Shown here: piece by piece, positions 10,440-21,304 of the stretch
How the letters are laid out: each line of letters opens with the position of its first letter
Position numbering within the stretch: position 1 is the first letter of the stretch
Assembly (NCBI GenBank): GCA_030844895.1
Contig: CM061225.1
Location: 98,557,188-98,621,187, forward strand
Direction of reading: 5' to 3'
Origin: Ambrosia x helenae
Lineage: Eukaryota > Streptophyta > Magnoliopsida > Asterales > Asteraceae
DNA: 64,000 bases
The notes under the pieces: model-generated
What the model saw: only the letters and a program-made list of their open reading frames with translations
Databases searched by the model: none
What the model was told of the DNA's origin: nothing
Program-made: the position numbers and the translations under genes

Positions 10440-10900
10440 TTGTTCTTTTGGGCGGCCGGTTGTAAAACTCGGCCAACTCGTCTGAGTACTCGGCGAGGAA
10501 TTGCTCCTCGGAGGTGAGGCGCCCCGAGTTTTCCCTACTCGGCCATCCCAACTCGGAATCGGTCCAACTCGGCTTGGAATCGGTCAGAATCGGTCAACTC
10601 GGGATGGAATCGGTCAGAATCGGTCAACTCGTGATGGAATCGGTCAAATCGGGATGGAATCGGTAAAATTCGGCCTTGGAATCAGCCAACTCGGCTTGAA
10701 TCAATCAAATTAGGCCTCTAGTTACTGTTTTTGAGATAGTTTTAGTATTTGGCATACTTTTATGAATTTATGACATATATATAATCATTAAACTATTAAA
10801 TTTTTATATAAATCACCATGTCCGAGTACTCCCCGCCTAGGCCGAGTACTCGTAACTCCCCTCCGACTGAGTTGAAAGTGCCTAGCGACCTTTGCAACCC
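10440..10900. repeat. ACTCGG-type repeat with tandem core
   Basis: The core 10545-10710 repeats a unit of about 30 bp of the form AACTCGGGATGGAATCGGTC plus AGAATCGGTC, at least four imperfect copies. Outer parts contain GAGTACTCGGCGAGG (10484) and CCGAGTACTC (10823, 10843), which can pair as a foldback. This resembles the ACTCGGCCGAGTACTC-rich non-autonomous repeats common in plants. The apparent plus ORF through it is only the repeat. Confidence 0.6.
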
Positions 10901-11154
10901 ATGTCTTGGGTTGTGCTGTGCGGTAAAACGAAGTACACACTTAAAAAAAATCTTTAATTTTATCACGTGTCTTAATCTTTTCGTTAAGTATGTTTCTAAA
11001 GGCTACCAACCATTTTTCTTAATTCACGAATCTAATATTTTGTCTAAACATTTCAACGTTTGATATGATATTGCATTTGCAATTTATTTATTTAATTATA
11101 TGCCATTTGAGATTTATTATCCTAATATCGTGCCATTTGCTATTTATTATCTTA

Positions 11155-11378
11155 GTGGTTGTTTGGTTGATTAAGTGTTGAATCATTAAGAGGTTTGAAT
11201 AGTTAAAAGGCTCTGAATGATTAAGTGCTGAATGGTTCAGCTATGCATAAAGTCTGAATGGTTCAGCTCTTAACCATTCCATTCAAAGCCCTTTTTATGT
11301 TGAAACAAACAGTCTGAATACTAAACCATTCAGAGCTGAATAGTTCAGAGCCTCATTAAGAGGCTACCAAACAGGCCC
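11155..11378. mobile_element. Tourist-like MITE, 224 bp, TSD TTA
   Basis: Ends GTGGTTGTTTGGTTGATTAA and CTACCAAACAGGCCC are inverted. TTA is duplicated at 11152-11154 and 11379-11381. The inside is built of AATGGTTCAG and CATTCAGAGC motifs as in the copies at 6437-7142 and 43842-44156. There is no ORF. Confidence 0.82.
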
Positions 11379-11504
11379 TTAGTCGTGCTCCAATGTTGAT
11401 GTTTGAAGTACACATGACATATTTTGATCGGGTGTAATAACTTGCATATGTCATTTGGTTTTATGTTTATAAGTTTGATCAAATTGCTATTAAAATACAC
11501 AAAT

Positions 11505-12428
11505 GAAGGGATAGGGTGCCTAATCCTGACGCGGATTGCAACCTAATCCATAAAACACACCAACTACAATAAGCCGCAGAAGACCTACTCCGCGAAGCGC
11601 AACTTCGCTCCAGAAAAGACATCAATCATCTTGATGTACGCGGAACAAATGCGGAACAAATACCGCGCATGATAAACATGATTATGTGCGGGATTACATC
11701 ACAAGGGTGACATCATCATCATCATCACAAGGAATCTCTGCGCCTGAACCCATGCGCAGAATATTCGACTAACATCGTCTTTCAGTATGTGGATGTACGG
11801 TACGGACGATCAGGAATGAAGAAGATCTGGTCAGGCGTTGAACACACTCTGCGCCAACCAGAGGACAATCCGTGTCAGGGGTGGTCCAACAACCCTTGAC
11901 AGTGAACAAGGACGTGACTACTCCCATGCTTCCACCATGCTGCATTGTACAGTACCTATCAGAGTACTGTACATACATGCTCACCTGCTGCCAAACGTCA
12001 CATCGAACGCCACTAACTGGTCAACCATGTTGTGTTAGAGAGAAGCGCCACCCGCGCCCAATCACGTCGCGACACGTGGAGTTCCAGCAGAGCAGAACAT
12101 GCCACCTCTCATGTCAACATTAATTACCATGTGCTTCCCGCCCATTTCATGAGCCGAAGACATCTAGATCGGAACTTGGGCCCAAGATAACCACCTCAAC
12201 TATGGGCCACGATAGCTGGCCCATGCTTTTCCTATAAAAAGGAGATCACATCTCCTTTGCAAAGGGTCGAACACTTCATACAAGAAATAACATAAGAGAG
12301 ATAATCTTAGAATACTTGTAACAATCGTCTTTGTAATTCCCAAGTAATAAAAGATATCTCCTTTCACTGTGGACGTAGGTCGAACTAGATCGAACCACTT
12401 ACATCTTTGTTTTCTTACTTTCACACAC

Positions 12429-12477
<49 letters not shown>

Positions 12478-12600
12478 TCTCTCTCTCTCTACACCTTCTA
12501 TGGTTCGGATTTGGTCATTAGTGTGAGCGAAAGATTATAACCTAAGCAAACACTAGTATCAAGCCAAACTTATCCACGTATTCGGGTAAGTTATACCCAT
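11505..12600 (+). mobile_element. Possible solo LTR of a Ty3-type element
   Basis: The stretch is unusually GC-rich for the window and contains CCTATAAAAAGG at 12231, an AATAAAAG polyadenylation-like signal at 12346, and a long CT microsatellite at 12431-12491. That is the usual promoter-to-R/U5 layout of plant LTRs. I could not define a TSD or both TG/CA ends, so the call is tentative. No gene was found. Confidence 0.35.
12431..12491. repeat. (CT)n microsatellite
   Basis: About 30 CT units with one CCCT interruption. Confidence 0.95.
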
Positions 12601-13017
12601 TGTTTCTTCAACAAACAAGGTGGACCAATATGGCCGGAATTCAATAAGTTAATATAACTGTTTTTGTAGAATAACTTAGGAAGCATGTTAGGGAGATACA
12701 GTCATAGAAATGGTTAATGAAAACATGAATGGCAAAAAGAATATAAAGAATTTTTGGATGTTTTCAGAATATATTTAAGCAGAAATAACAACCTCAACAC
12801 ATGAATGTTCGAAGGGGCCACTAATTAGCTGTGGGTTTTTAGGGTGTGTCTGTATGTGTATGAAGATGCATAGAAGACTGAAAGACAATGGAAGGAGTTG
12901 TGTCACTTTCTGGGCTGATGGATGGTCAAGTGCCTTATATGGTCAACAAGACAAGGCAAAATGATTTAACTGCATTTTAATAAAAGTATTTATGTAATTA
13001 ATTTTTCATGTACACTT

Positions 13018-13056
<39 letters not shown>
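12600..13056. other. Spacer with A tract
   Basis: No gene signature was seen. A homopolymer A run at about 13021-13055 directly precedes the Harbinger-like element. Confidence 0.5.
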
Positions 13057-13057
<1 letters not shown>

Positions 13058-13059
13058 AA

Positions 13060-14139
13060 GGGGAAGGGGCACTCATAGATGATTTTTTTCACTTCACTAC
13101 CAATTATGCACTGTCACATCACTTCACTGATTTCCTTTACTGAAACACTTTTTTGAAGGCAACACTCCACTGATTTTTTATAATTTAAAGACAAATATAA
13201 CTTTTTTTAAAAAAAATTCACACGGTTTTAACTCTAAACCGTCAGAACGAGTTACTTTCAACCGTCTCCATCCAACACGGTCAAATATATATATTTCCAT
13301 TAATATCGGTGTAATCTAACCGTCAGATTATATTTAATTTTACATTCAATACGGTTGGATTTTTTTACTATAAAAACCACCATATGACGATGGTGAAAAC
13401 ACAATTCAAATCAACACAATATCAATAACATCCCCACCACACAACATAAGCATGACCCGTTGGACAGAAAACGAAGAAATCGCCTTGGTTGTGTGCGTCA
13501 TAGACGCACAAAACAACCCATCCTTGCAGCACCAACGCTGCCCATGGTTGGGTTCCAGGGACACACGGTTCTGGGACCGTGTATTGGGTGACTTTAATCA
13601 ACAGGTCGGCCCAAGTGGTCGCACAATCGAGAGTCTACAAAGAAAATGGGTTGACCTAAACGTCAAGTGTGATCGGTGGACGACATTGTACGAGCGCACA
13701 ATGAGCCGCCACCCGGGCATTGGAGAGGAGATTGTTGTGGAGATGACCCATGCAACCTATGCGAGTCATTACCGCATCACGTTTGACCATATCCAGGCGT
13801 GGCAGTTCCTGCGCGAGCTTTATGTGTTATTTTTTATGTTTTTAATTAATGTTTAAATATTTAATGATATATGTTTATGTTTTTTTTATTTAATGGTGTT
13901 TTAGTTTATTTTTGTTAATTTTTAACACACGCGGTTATAAAATACAAAAAAAAAAAAAGAACACACACGATTATAGTAAACATTGATTTAATTTAATTCA
14001 AAAAAAATAAAACCGGTATCAACCCGTTAGATAGAACCAGCAAAACGGTTAACGGGACCACTACCAGCGTGAGTGACGACGGTGTTACCGTGCTGGTAGT
14101 GGATACTCGTGACCAAATCGGGTGGCACCCCGTCCCCCC
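13060..14139 (+). mobile_element. PIF/Harbinger-like element carrying only the Myb/SANT ORF
   Basis: The 1080-bp element starts GGGGAAGGGGCACTCA and ends in GGGTGGCACCCCGTCCCCCC, which are imperfect inverted termini. It is flanked by TAA at 13057-13059 and 14140-14142. A subterminal perfect 11-bp hairpin (CCACTACCAGC at 14058-14068, complement at 14092-14102) lies near the right end. Only the Myb/SANT-like ORF is present; there is no DDE transposase. Confidence 0.82.
13452..13856 (+). CDS. Harbinger ORF1-type Myb/SANT-like protein
   Basis: A 134-residue ORF begins MTRWTENEEIALVVCVIDAQ. It then has FWDRVLGDFNQQVG, RTIESLQRKWVDLNVKCDRW and a basic segment ending RHPGIGEE. This is the trihelix/SANT pattern (W, EE.AL, FW..V...F, R....L..KW..L) of the accessory DNA-binding protein encoded beside PIF/Harbinger transposases. 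In studied systems that protein enters the nucleus with the transposase and binds the element ends. The tail after FDHIQAWQFLREL is hydrophobic and probably non-native, so the C-terminus looks truncated. The start is the only in-frame ATG just before the conserved W. Confidence 0.7.
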   Translation: MTRWTENEEIALVVCVIDAQNNPSLQHQRCPWLGSRDTRFWDRVLGDFNQQVGPSGRTIESLQRKWVDLNVKCDRWTTLYERTMSRHPGIGEEIVVEMTHATYASHYRITFDHIQAWQFLRELYVLFFMFLINV

Positions 14140-14499
14140 TAAACCCTAATATTTTGGTAGTGTTTTGGAATTGAACTCGGGTCACTTCTCAAATACACAA
14201 AACCAACACGCTGAAGGTGTCATAACTCTTTTTTGAAGTATACTTGTATTCATGTCTCTGTCATGACACAATATACATTGTTATTATATTCATTTTATAT
14301 TGATTTGTAATCATCACTGTTGTAATCACTCGTATCTAAGGAATGAAAAAACTTGAAGTTTAAACATCTTAAAAGCATCGAGTGTTTTATCATGCCATTA
14401 ATTAGTTGAGATCTTAAGTTAATGCTGTTACAAATGGAATCCCTAAGACCATCCACAATGGTGAACAATCAAGAGTAATAAAAAATAATTTCTCTCTTC
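14140..14499. other. Spacer, nothing identified
   Basis: No coding or terminal-repeat signal was seen in this AT-rich interval. Confidence 0.5.
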
Positions 14500-14695
14500 A
14501 TTCTTCAATCTACACAATCCAACTTTACACACATTCACAACCCACACTACAAGAAATCTGACTTTTAGCCACAAAATAAAAAAGACTTTTCGCGACGAAA
14601 TTTTGTCGCTATAGGTTATGGCGACGAAATTTTGCTGCGATAGGTTCGCCCCTATTCTTCAATCTACACAATCCAACTTTACACACATTCACAAC
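14500..14695. repeat. 42-bp direct repeats flanking a CACTA transposon end
   Basis: Two identical 42-bp copies beginning ATTCTTCAATCTACACAATC occupy 14500-14541 and 14654-14695. Between them, at 14545, is CACTACAAGAAATCTG, the terminal motif of CACTA (En/Spm) elements, followed by GCGACGAAATTTTG repeated twice as subterminal motifs. No matching right terminus was found nearby. Confidence 0.7.
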
Positions 14696-15187
14696 AACTC
14701 AACCTATTTTTTTAAACGAACTCGGTCTTTAATAAAATTTATATCGGGATGTTCACAAAAAAAAAGTTAAGAAATACAGTGTATTTAGTTTTTTTTTAAA
14801 CTTAAATATTATAAGTTATTGAAGTAATTAAGTTAGTGGTGGGTTTATTTGATTGCAAACATGGTTGCCACCACAAACCCATTGAATGTTTGTTTGCAAA
14901 CATTTGAACTTTTTAATATTATTTCCACAAACAAACTTGAGTTTGTTACTTTGTTTGCGGATGTGAATGGTCTGAGTGTGTGATGAGTGAAAACCATGCT
15001 TCCGATGGATGGTTTACTAATCCGACTAGACGATGATAGGTGTTTATGTGTGATGTAACAATTGTTTTTGCACTAGTATGCTGGAGCCTATTGGATCGGT
15101 CACCGTATAAATTGCGCCAAAAGAAAGAGAAGAATGAGAAATAAGATTGTATGGGCACAAAGTCGTTTTCTTATTTTTTTTTAAAAG
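14696..15187. other. Spacer, nothing identified
   Basis: No gene was seen; the small ORFs have no recognisable protein character. Confidence 0.5.
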
Positions 15188-15420
15188 TTCATAGACAAAA
15201 TCATCCCTAAAGTTTGGTAAACTTCGTCACTTTCATCCAAAATAACTTTTTTTCGCAACTGGACATTTAAGGTTTGCATTTTCTTATCATTATTATCGAA
15301 TATGCTTACCCCGTCTATATTTTTATTGGATGATAATAACAACAAAATACAAACCTTATAAGTCCAGTTGCAAAAATTATTATGAATAGAAGTTGTAAAT
15401 ATGAACAAACCTTAGAGAAA
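15188..15420. repeat. Foldback repeat (MITE-like)
   Basis: GCAACTGGACATTTAAGGTT near 15257 has its complement as AACCTTATAAGTCCAGTTGC near 15353. The outer parts (CTAAAGTTTGG and CAAACCTTAG) also pair. The TSD is not clear. Confidence 0.55.
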
Positions 15421-15539
15421 ATTTTACCTGTTAACTCTTATCAAAACCTCACATGAAAACTTAAATAAATGACCCTATCATTAAAACTATAATTAGTAAC
15501 TTCTTTAGGCTTCATTTTGTTGTACATACCCTGTGCTTA

Positions 15540-15775
15540 GGGAGTTAAAAAAAATGATTTTTCACTTCTAATTCAAAAGTTTCCATTTTTAGCAAATTAA
15601 CTCCCTTAATTTGGTTTTTCATTTCTAACTCAAAGGTTTGGATCTTTTGAATTTAACCCCCCCCCCCCCCCCTTTTTTTACTTTTAACTCAAAGCTTTTC
15701 ATCTTTTGCAATTTAACCCAATATTTTTTTTCTTTCAACTTTAGTCCCCCATACTTTATAATTTTCGCAAGTTTT
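15540..15775. repeat. Imperfect tandem repeat, ~65-75 bp unit, with C tract
   Basis: Three to four units follow the pattern TTTTTCA(C/T)TTCTAA(T/C)TCAAA, then GTTT..ATCTTTT, then AATTTAACCC. A C homopolymer lies at 15657-15672. Confidence 0.65.
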
Positions 15776-15999
15776 TCGTTTCGTTCTAAATTTTATGAGT
15801 TAACACGCCGCAACGAGCGTGTAGGGCTCAACGTTTTTTAAATAATGTTAGTTGAAATTAACGATTGTAAAGTTTTCATAACATTAATGTATAATCATAT
15901 ATGTTGATATTTATGCATGTTTGATACGCCATAGACTCATGGGGCAACACCCCCAGACAAATGCTAGTTTATACTAAACACTAACATGGAAAACAATCT

Positions 16000-16315
16000 T
16001 TTTTTTTTTGAACGGCCAACGAATCAATTTTCGAGCACTCTCGGACACCCTTTTGACAAATCTGGTACTCGAGAGTACCCGGACCACCAATTGCTACCAA
16101 TTCCCGGGAAAACCCGACCACTCACCCACCCGCAGGCACGACAGTGAAATAATCGGTAAAACCGGTCGGGATCAAGACTCGAACCCAAGCCAATAGCTGG
16201 GTCATCCCTCATTTCCCCTACACCAATGTCCTCCAAATGTAGCTAGTGGGAATTGAACTCAAGCCTTCCATAGGAAACTTTAGACCCTTAACCAACTATG
16301 CTACAAGTGTTGGAC
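16000..16315 (-). mobile_element. SINE with two tRNA-like units (family S3)
   Basis: The 316-bp minus-strand insert has a perfect 15-bp TSD, CATGGAAAACAATCT, at 15985-15999 and 16316-16330. Its 3' A tail shows as the T run at 16000-16009. Read on the minus strand there are two box A/B pairs: GTAGCATAGTTGGTTAAGGG with GAGTTCAATTCCC, then GACCCAGCTATTGG with GGGTTCGAGTC. It therefore looks dimeric, like the one at 55210-55625. Confidence 0.85.
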
Positions 16316-16330
16316 CATGGAAAACAATCT

Positions 16331-17699
16331 AATTCTAATACTTCTTATCTAACTCTAACCCAAAGTAATCAAACAATTAAATCAGCCTAACAATTATCTC
16401 TAAATTAATTCCCAATAATTCAATTTTCATTTACTTTGTGAACCATTTCAACTCTCGACATTTTAGTAGGGCTCGAACAACCCCTTGAACAATCAAGATT
16501 ACCTACCTACTTCATAGCTAACCTATGGTTGCGAGGCCATTGTGCTCCCACTACCTTCTCAAATGACACAAGGAATGGTTCTTCGGGCAAATTGTAACCC
16601 GAAATCTCTATTATGTAAAACATGCCATTATAGACGTTATATGCTATGGCAATTTGATATTCACCTAAAATCTTACGCGTGCATTAACTCATGCAAAAGA
16701 AATAATGAAGATGGTGTGCAAGATATCACTCTCATGAGTACAAAACAATATATAAAACTAGAAGGTCATTATTTGGTTGTACCATGTAGTTAAAAGGTTA
16801 GTACTACCTTGGGGTAGTTCTGTAATCCTTTAGCTTAATTAAAGAGAAGTCATTGGACATGTACATAACTTCACAAACAAGGTACGAGATGCTATCAATG
16901 GGAGAAAACCCTATCAATGGGAGAAAACCCTAATATACCCGACACTAGATATATAGTACTCTCCCAATGTTACAATTGTAGGGTCATATAAGAATCGGGC
17001 CGGGTAGATCGAAAATTGGGTCATGATAAGTTTAGTGTCAAAAAGTCATTTTTTTTAATGTAATTTGTCAGTTATGGAATAAAATGAGAAATTAAATAAA
17101 AAAAATCATTCTTAGATATTTTTTTTTTTGTATTCTTCATAATAAGTAACGACCATATATACCTTTAAATGATTGAAGTTATTTACAAATAATGAAGGAT
17201 TTGACAAGGACATGTGAAAATGAATTTACATAAATTTGGTCATCCTTTTTTACAAAACGAAACACGATGAATAGTTGATTCAGGAAATTGGAAATAAAGT
17301 TTATTTGACAAATAGACTTTATGTCGAATTTATTGTTCGAATATTGATGTTTGTTAACTATGATTTTTAATAAAGTAATGTATACAAAACCTTCGGCTCA
17401 ATAACTCTAATAATTAAAATCACATAAATATCCATCAAATCAAAAGTTGGGTATATAAATCCATCTGACCATGTTCTTCTAATTATCGGTTAGAATATTT
17501 TTTCTCTCTTATAATCAACCATCTTCCCCGTCAACTCACTTGTGTGATAATCTTTTTCAATCCTCCTTCTAATTCCGCCTCGAGGTTTTCATTATTTTAT
17601 ACGATTGTTATTTTGACTTTTGAAGTAACTTGAAAAATATAAGATTATTTTGGTAAAGTAATTTCTACATTATTGTTAATAATATATTTGAGATCATTT
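16331..17699. other. Intergenic spacer, nothing identified
   Basis: AT-rich sequence. A short direct repeat, CTATCAATGGGAGAAAACCC, occurs twice near 16892-16930. No ORF with protein character and no transposon termini were seen. Confidence 0.5.
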
Positions 17700-17704
17700 A
17701 AGAT

Positions 17705-17802
17705 TATTTTTTTTTAAACAATCCAAATACTTTCATTCCAAGACAAAGAAAATTACATCAAGATAATGGGCAGACGGGCAACAAGCTGCGTCGCTACCCC
17801 TT
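17705..17802 (-). pseudogene. REL-like retroelement 3' terminus, fragment d
   Basis: The minus strand reads GVATQLVARLPI, the C-terminal signature of the family at 46037-46480. A short 3' UTR and an A tail follow, seen as the T run at about 17707-17715. Everything upstream is missing. Confidence 0.6.
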
Positions 17803-18374
17803 GAGTGGTTGAGACTTGAGGGATTGTGTTGACGATCAACAATGGAGTGAAGGAATGTTGTCGTCTTTCTATTGTAAAACATCTGTTTATTCATGTAAGT
17901 TCAAAGAAATTTAGGGGAAACTTGAAACCATTTCAGTTATAAACACAATTCAATTTAATAACAAAATATATGAAGTCGTTATGCCCAAAGGCTATTGTTA
18001 AATAAAATAAAAAAACCCTTTAATAATTACTAAACTTCAATTTAAAACTCGTAGTCATAAGTTATCATAAATGATAAAGACATTTGTTATGTTAACGACA
18101 TAAAAATTTGAAGCTAGCTTAGAGAATAGGTTATTGCACTCATTTGGTAGCATTGGACCACGTTATTAAAGGATGTAGGTAAGTGAGTGTTATTATGTTT
18201 TATAGTAAAGCGTGAAAACAAAGGGGAAGTGAGGGTATAGGGTAGGACAGTGAAGGATCATATACAACTAGGCCACACCACATAAATTAATCCATTAACA
18301 CCCCACACCCAACCTAACCCTACTACTTTCTAATAACCCACACAAGTTGTTTCACCAAACTACCATTTTCAATT
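17803..18374. other. Spacer, nothing identified
   Basis: No coding potential or repeat boundaries were recognised. Confidence 0.5.
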
Positions 18375-18525
18375 CGGTTCAGTTAGTTATCTTCGGTTAG
18401 ATTCGACACGGTTAGCTATCATCGGTTTTATTCAATATGGTTAGCTATATCGGTTAGATTTGATCTACCTAGAGATCATTGATTTGGTTTGATTCAGTTA
18501 GCTATCATCGGTTAGAACTAACAAA
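18375..18525. repeat. Degenerate tandem repeat (GGTTAGCTATC motif)
   Basis: About five imperfect units of roughly 30 bp carry TCGGTTAGATTCGA and GGTTAGCTATCATCGG. Confidence 0.6.
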
Positions 18526-18715
18526 TTAGGCTTGTATGGATTAATTAGTCGTGATAAACCAGACCCAGCTTTGACAGAGGGCGGGGAGGGCGATGACCCA
18601 AGGCTTGATCTCACCAACGAACCGAGATGAGCCCGAGCTCAATTAAGTTATTGGACCTCACCTCCTTGGTAGTTTTCCTTGCTTGGGCTTGGCTCGGTTA
18701 TTATTTATTAATTGA

Positions 18716-20490
18716 CTAGGTTATGTACCCGTGTGATACACGGGTAAAACAATTTAGATTATACAGATAAATTTATAAGTATAATTAAGAAAAAATAGAT
18801 TACATATTATACCGAAAATAAAAAAAATGTATTTACGACCAAAAAATATAAAATATCCATTAGCCTCTTAATAATTTCTTGTAAAAAAACATTCATATTC
18901 ACGTAAAACTATTTTCAAACTTTCGAAAATATATCATCCATACCGCGGTTGTTAACTTGTAGACTACAGATACAACAAAACAAAAATATCAAAAGTAATA
19001 AGAATAAATTATTTAGGCTAAGATATAAAAAAAATAAAATTAATTTGAAAGTAACTCCTCATACATTAAACCGTCTTAATCGAGTATCGTTCATTTTGAA
19101 ATTTGACATCATATTTCTTCTAAAGCCAAAGTATTTCTAACCATGAGTGTATAAAATGCATTTATTATATTTTATTTGTTAAAAATACTGTAAGAAAGAT
19201 AGTTTTAAACTTAGAGTGAAAAACCAAATATTAAAAAAATGGTTAATTTAAGGTACACGATTTATATTTAAATTTAATAACATTTAACTACGCTAGCTTA
19301 AAAAATAATAAATATTTTTTAAGAAAGTTGACTTCGGTTAATTAATAAATAAGAATTTTAACAATTATATTAAAATAAATGTATTGTTTTAAATAATAAA
19401 ATGGGAGGTTTTTATGAAGTAGTTCCATGTACCTCATGTATTGTCTTTTATTAGTATAGAAAAGAAAAAGATTAATGTTGATTGGTTTATTTCATTATTT
19501 GTTTAGAACAATAGAAAAGTCTCACAAAAGCTTAATTAATTACATTGTGTTATTATTAATTTGTTTATTTGACTTTTGAAGTATTTTTAACATCTAAAAT
19601 TAATAATATTTGGTTAGCATATTTAACATCTAAATAATTAAACAAAACCAATAACAGTAAAGCTTAAAAATCATTTGTTAAACATCATAACAAATGTAGT
19701 TTTAAATTTAGAATAACATATCAAATTTTAAAAAAAGGGGTTAATTTTAAGGTACATGATTTAAATTTGAAGTTAATGACATATAAATATGTTATTTTAG
19801 AAAAGAATCAATCATTTTTATAATAATGCTTAATTCGGTTAGTTTTTTTTTTCAAGCGTAGACCAATGATAAACCTCTTGGCTAGAAACCCCCCGGATCG
19901 AACCCTTCCCCACACGCCGGTCCCTTTCAAACCTATTGGGTATATTTTTTTCCGATGGACAACGAGACTCAAACATGGGAACCATGCAAGCGTGCAAACC
20001 CTCCCACCTCCCTAGTTGGACGGGACATCATTGGCGTTTTATTCGGTTAGTTAATAAACATTTTCAAAGTATATCTAATAGTTTATTTCTAATTTTGTAT
20101 TAAAATATAATTATATTAATTGATTTACAAAATCATAAAATAAATATATATTATCTATATTAACAACAAAATTAATTTTAAACTTAGAATAACAGATTTT
20201 TTTTAAATGGGTCAATTTAAGGTACATGATTTAAATTCAAAGTTAATAATACATAAATATAAATATGTTATATAAAAAAGAATCATGTGTTTTCTTTTAT
20301 TAATGATTTCAATTACAACTATGATTATTAATATAATTACTAAAATTTAATTTAATAAACTTATATCATGGTTTTGCAAATCAATTATTATAATTAAATT
20401 TGAGTTTAATGTATTAAATAATAAAATGAGAGAATTCATGAGGGAGTGCCATGTGTCCCTCATGTGTTTTCTTTTATTATATAGTGTAGA
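18716..20490 (-). mobile_element. Non-autonomous Helitron B
   Basis: On the minus strand the element ends with the hairpin CCCGTGTATCACACGGG (18728-18744) and, 8 bases on, CTAG at 18716-18719, followed by T. Its 5' end is TCTACACTATATAATAAAAG (20490 downward), preceded by A. These are canonical Helitron features, with insertion between A and T. A second 5'-like end, TCTATACTAATAAAAG at 19460, and repeated GGTACATGATTTAAAT blocks show internal duplication. It contains a SINE (19845-20040) and no Rep/helicase ORF. Its ends match Helitron A (22370-39436). Confidence 0.75.
19845..20040 (-). mobile_element. tRNA-derived SINE (family S1)
   Basis: A 196-bp insert in Helitron B has the 12-bp TSD ATTCGGTTAGTT at 19833-19844 and 20041-20052. 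The minus strand shares GGAGGTGGGAGGGTTT and the general layout of the SINE at 6231-6429. The A tail appears as the T run at 19845-19851. Confidence 0.83.
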
Positions 20491-20553
20491 TGTAGATGTA
20501 GATGTAGATGTAGATGTAGATATAGAAGTGTAGATGTAGATGTAGATGTAGAT
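20485..20553. repeat. (GTAGAT)n microsatellite at a Helitron 5' end
   Basis: About ten hexamer units with one interruption directly abut, and partly overlap, the TCTACA terminus of Helitron B. Confidence 0.9.
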
Positions 20554-20804
20554 ATATTAAATAAAAATAATATAAATAGTATGCTCGTTTAGGTTTGCGA
20601 ACTCGATAAGTGAAGCTCAGGTTCGATTCATTTCAAGCTTCTAATCGAGCTAATCTCGAGAAGCTCACGAGCTGCTTGGTTCGTTTGCACCCTTAAATAT
20701 ATTATATGTATTTTTTTTTTTAAAAAAATCGATGTCTATTCTTATCTAATCTAATATCTAATATATAACTTATATAATAAATGATTGTAAATAATGCGAC
20801 GTGC

Positions 20805-20975
20805 TATCCTGGGCGGATCTAGAGAAGGAGCAGGGGTAACGTCCGTTACCCCTCAACTTTTTTGGCGTAGTGTATTTTTAGTATATTTTTTATTTTATTT
20901 TTACGTGTTTTGTATTACATTACCCTTAAACTTACATAATATTACCCCTGAAATCTCGGTCTAAATCCGTCACTC
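20805..20975. repeat. Possible small TIR element
   Basis: GGGCGGATCTAGAG at the left and CTAAATCCGTCACTC at the right are partly inverted. The interior has GGGGTAACGTCCGTTACCCC and TTACCCCTGAAA. The TSD is unclear. Confidence 0.35.
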
Positions 20976-21304
20976 TGGTATCACTAGGTTTCACCTGAAT
21001 AAAGATTTATATAACTCGTGTATTACACGAGTTGGACCATTTAACTTACATAAATTATAAGTGCATAAATAAACAAAATAGAAAGAAAAAACGATATAAT
21101 TTATATAAACAATATTGATGGTCTATATGTTTTCGTTTTTGTAGTATAACAGTGTTTCAGTAAATTGCATATGTGACAAGGGAAACATTTGGGATGCCTT
21201 AGTCCTCTCGCATAACTTAAAATTCTATGACTCCTGATTTCTGCATTGCAACCTGTACATATCTTGCAATCCAAAACACCCGTTTAGTTCACATATCACC
21301 ATTA

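Noticed and set aside
13890..13990. Poly(A) and simple AT runs as regulatory signals
   Set aside because: Homopolymers are everywhere in this window and cannot be tied to a transcript end.
20990..21045. Another Helitron 3' end (ACTCGTGTATTACACGAGT hairpin with CACTAGG nearby)
   Set aside because: The CTAG lies about 30 bp from the hairpin, too far for a normal terminus; it may be a decayed remnant.
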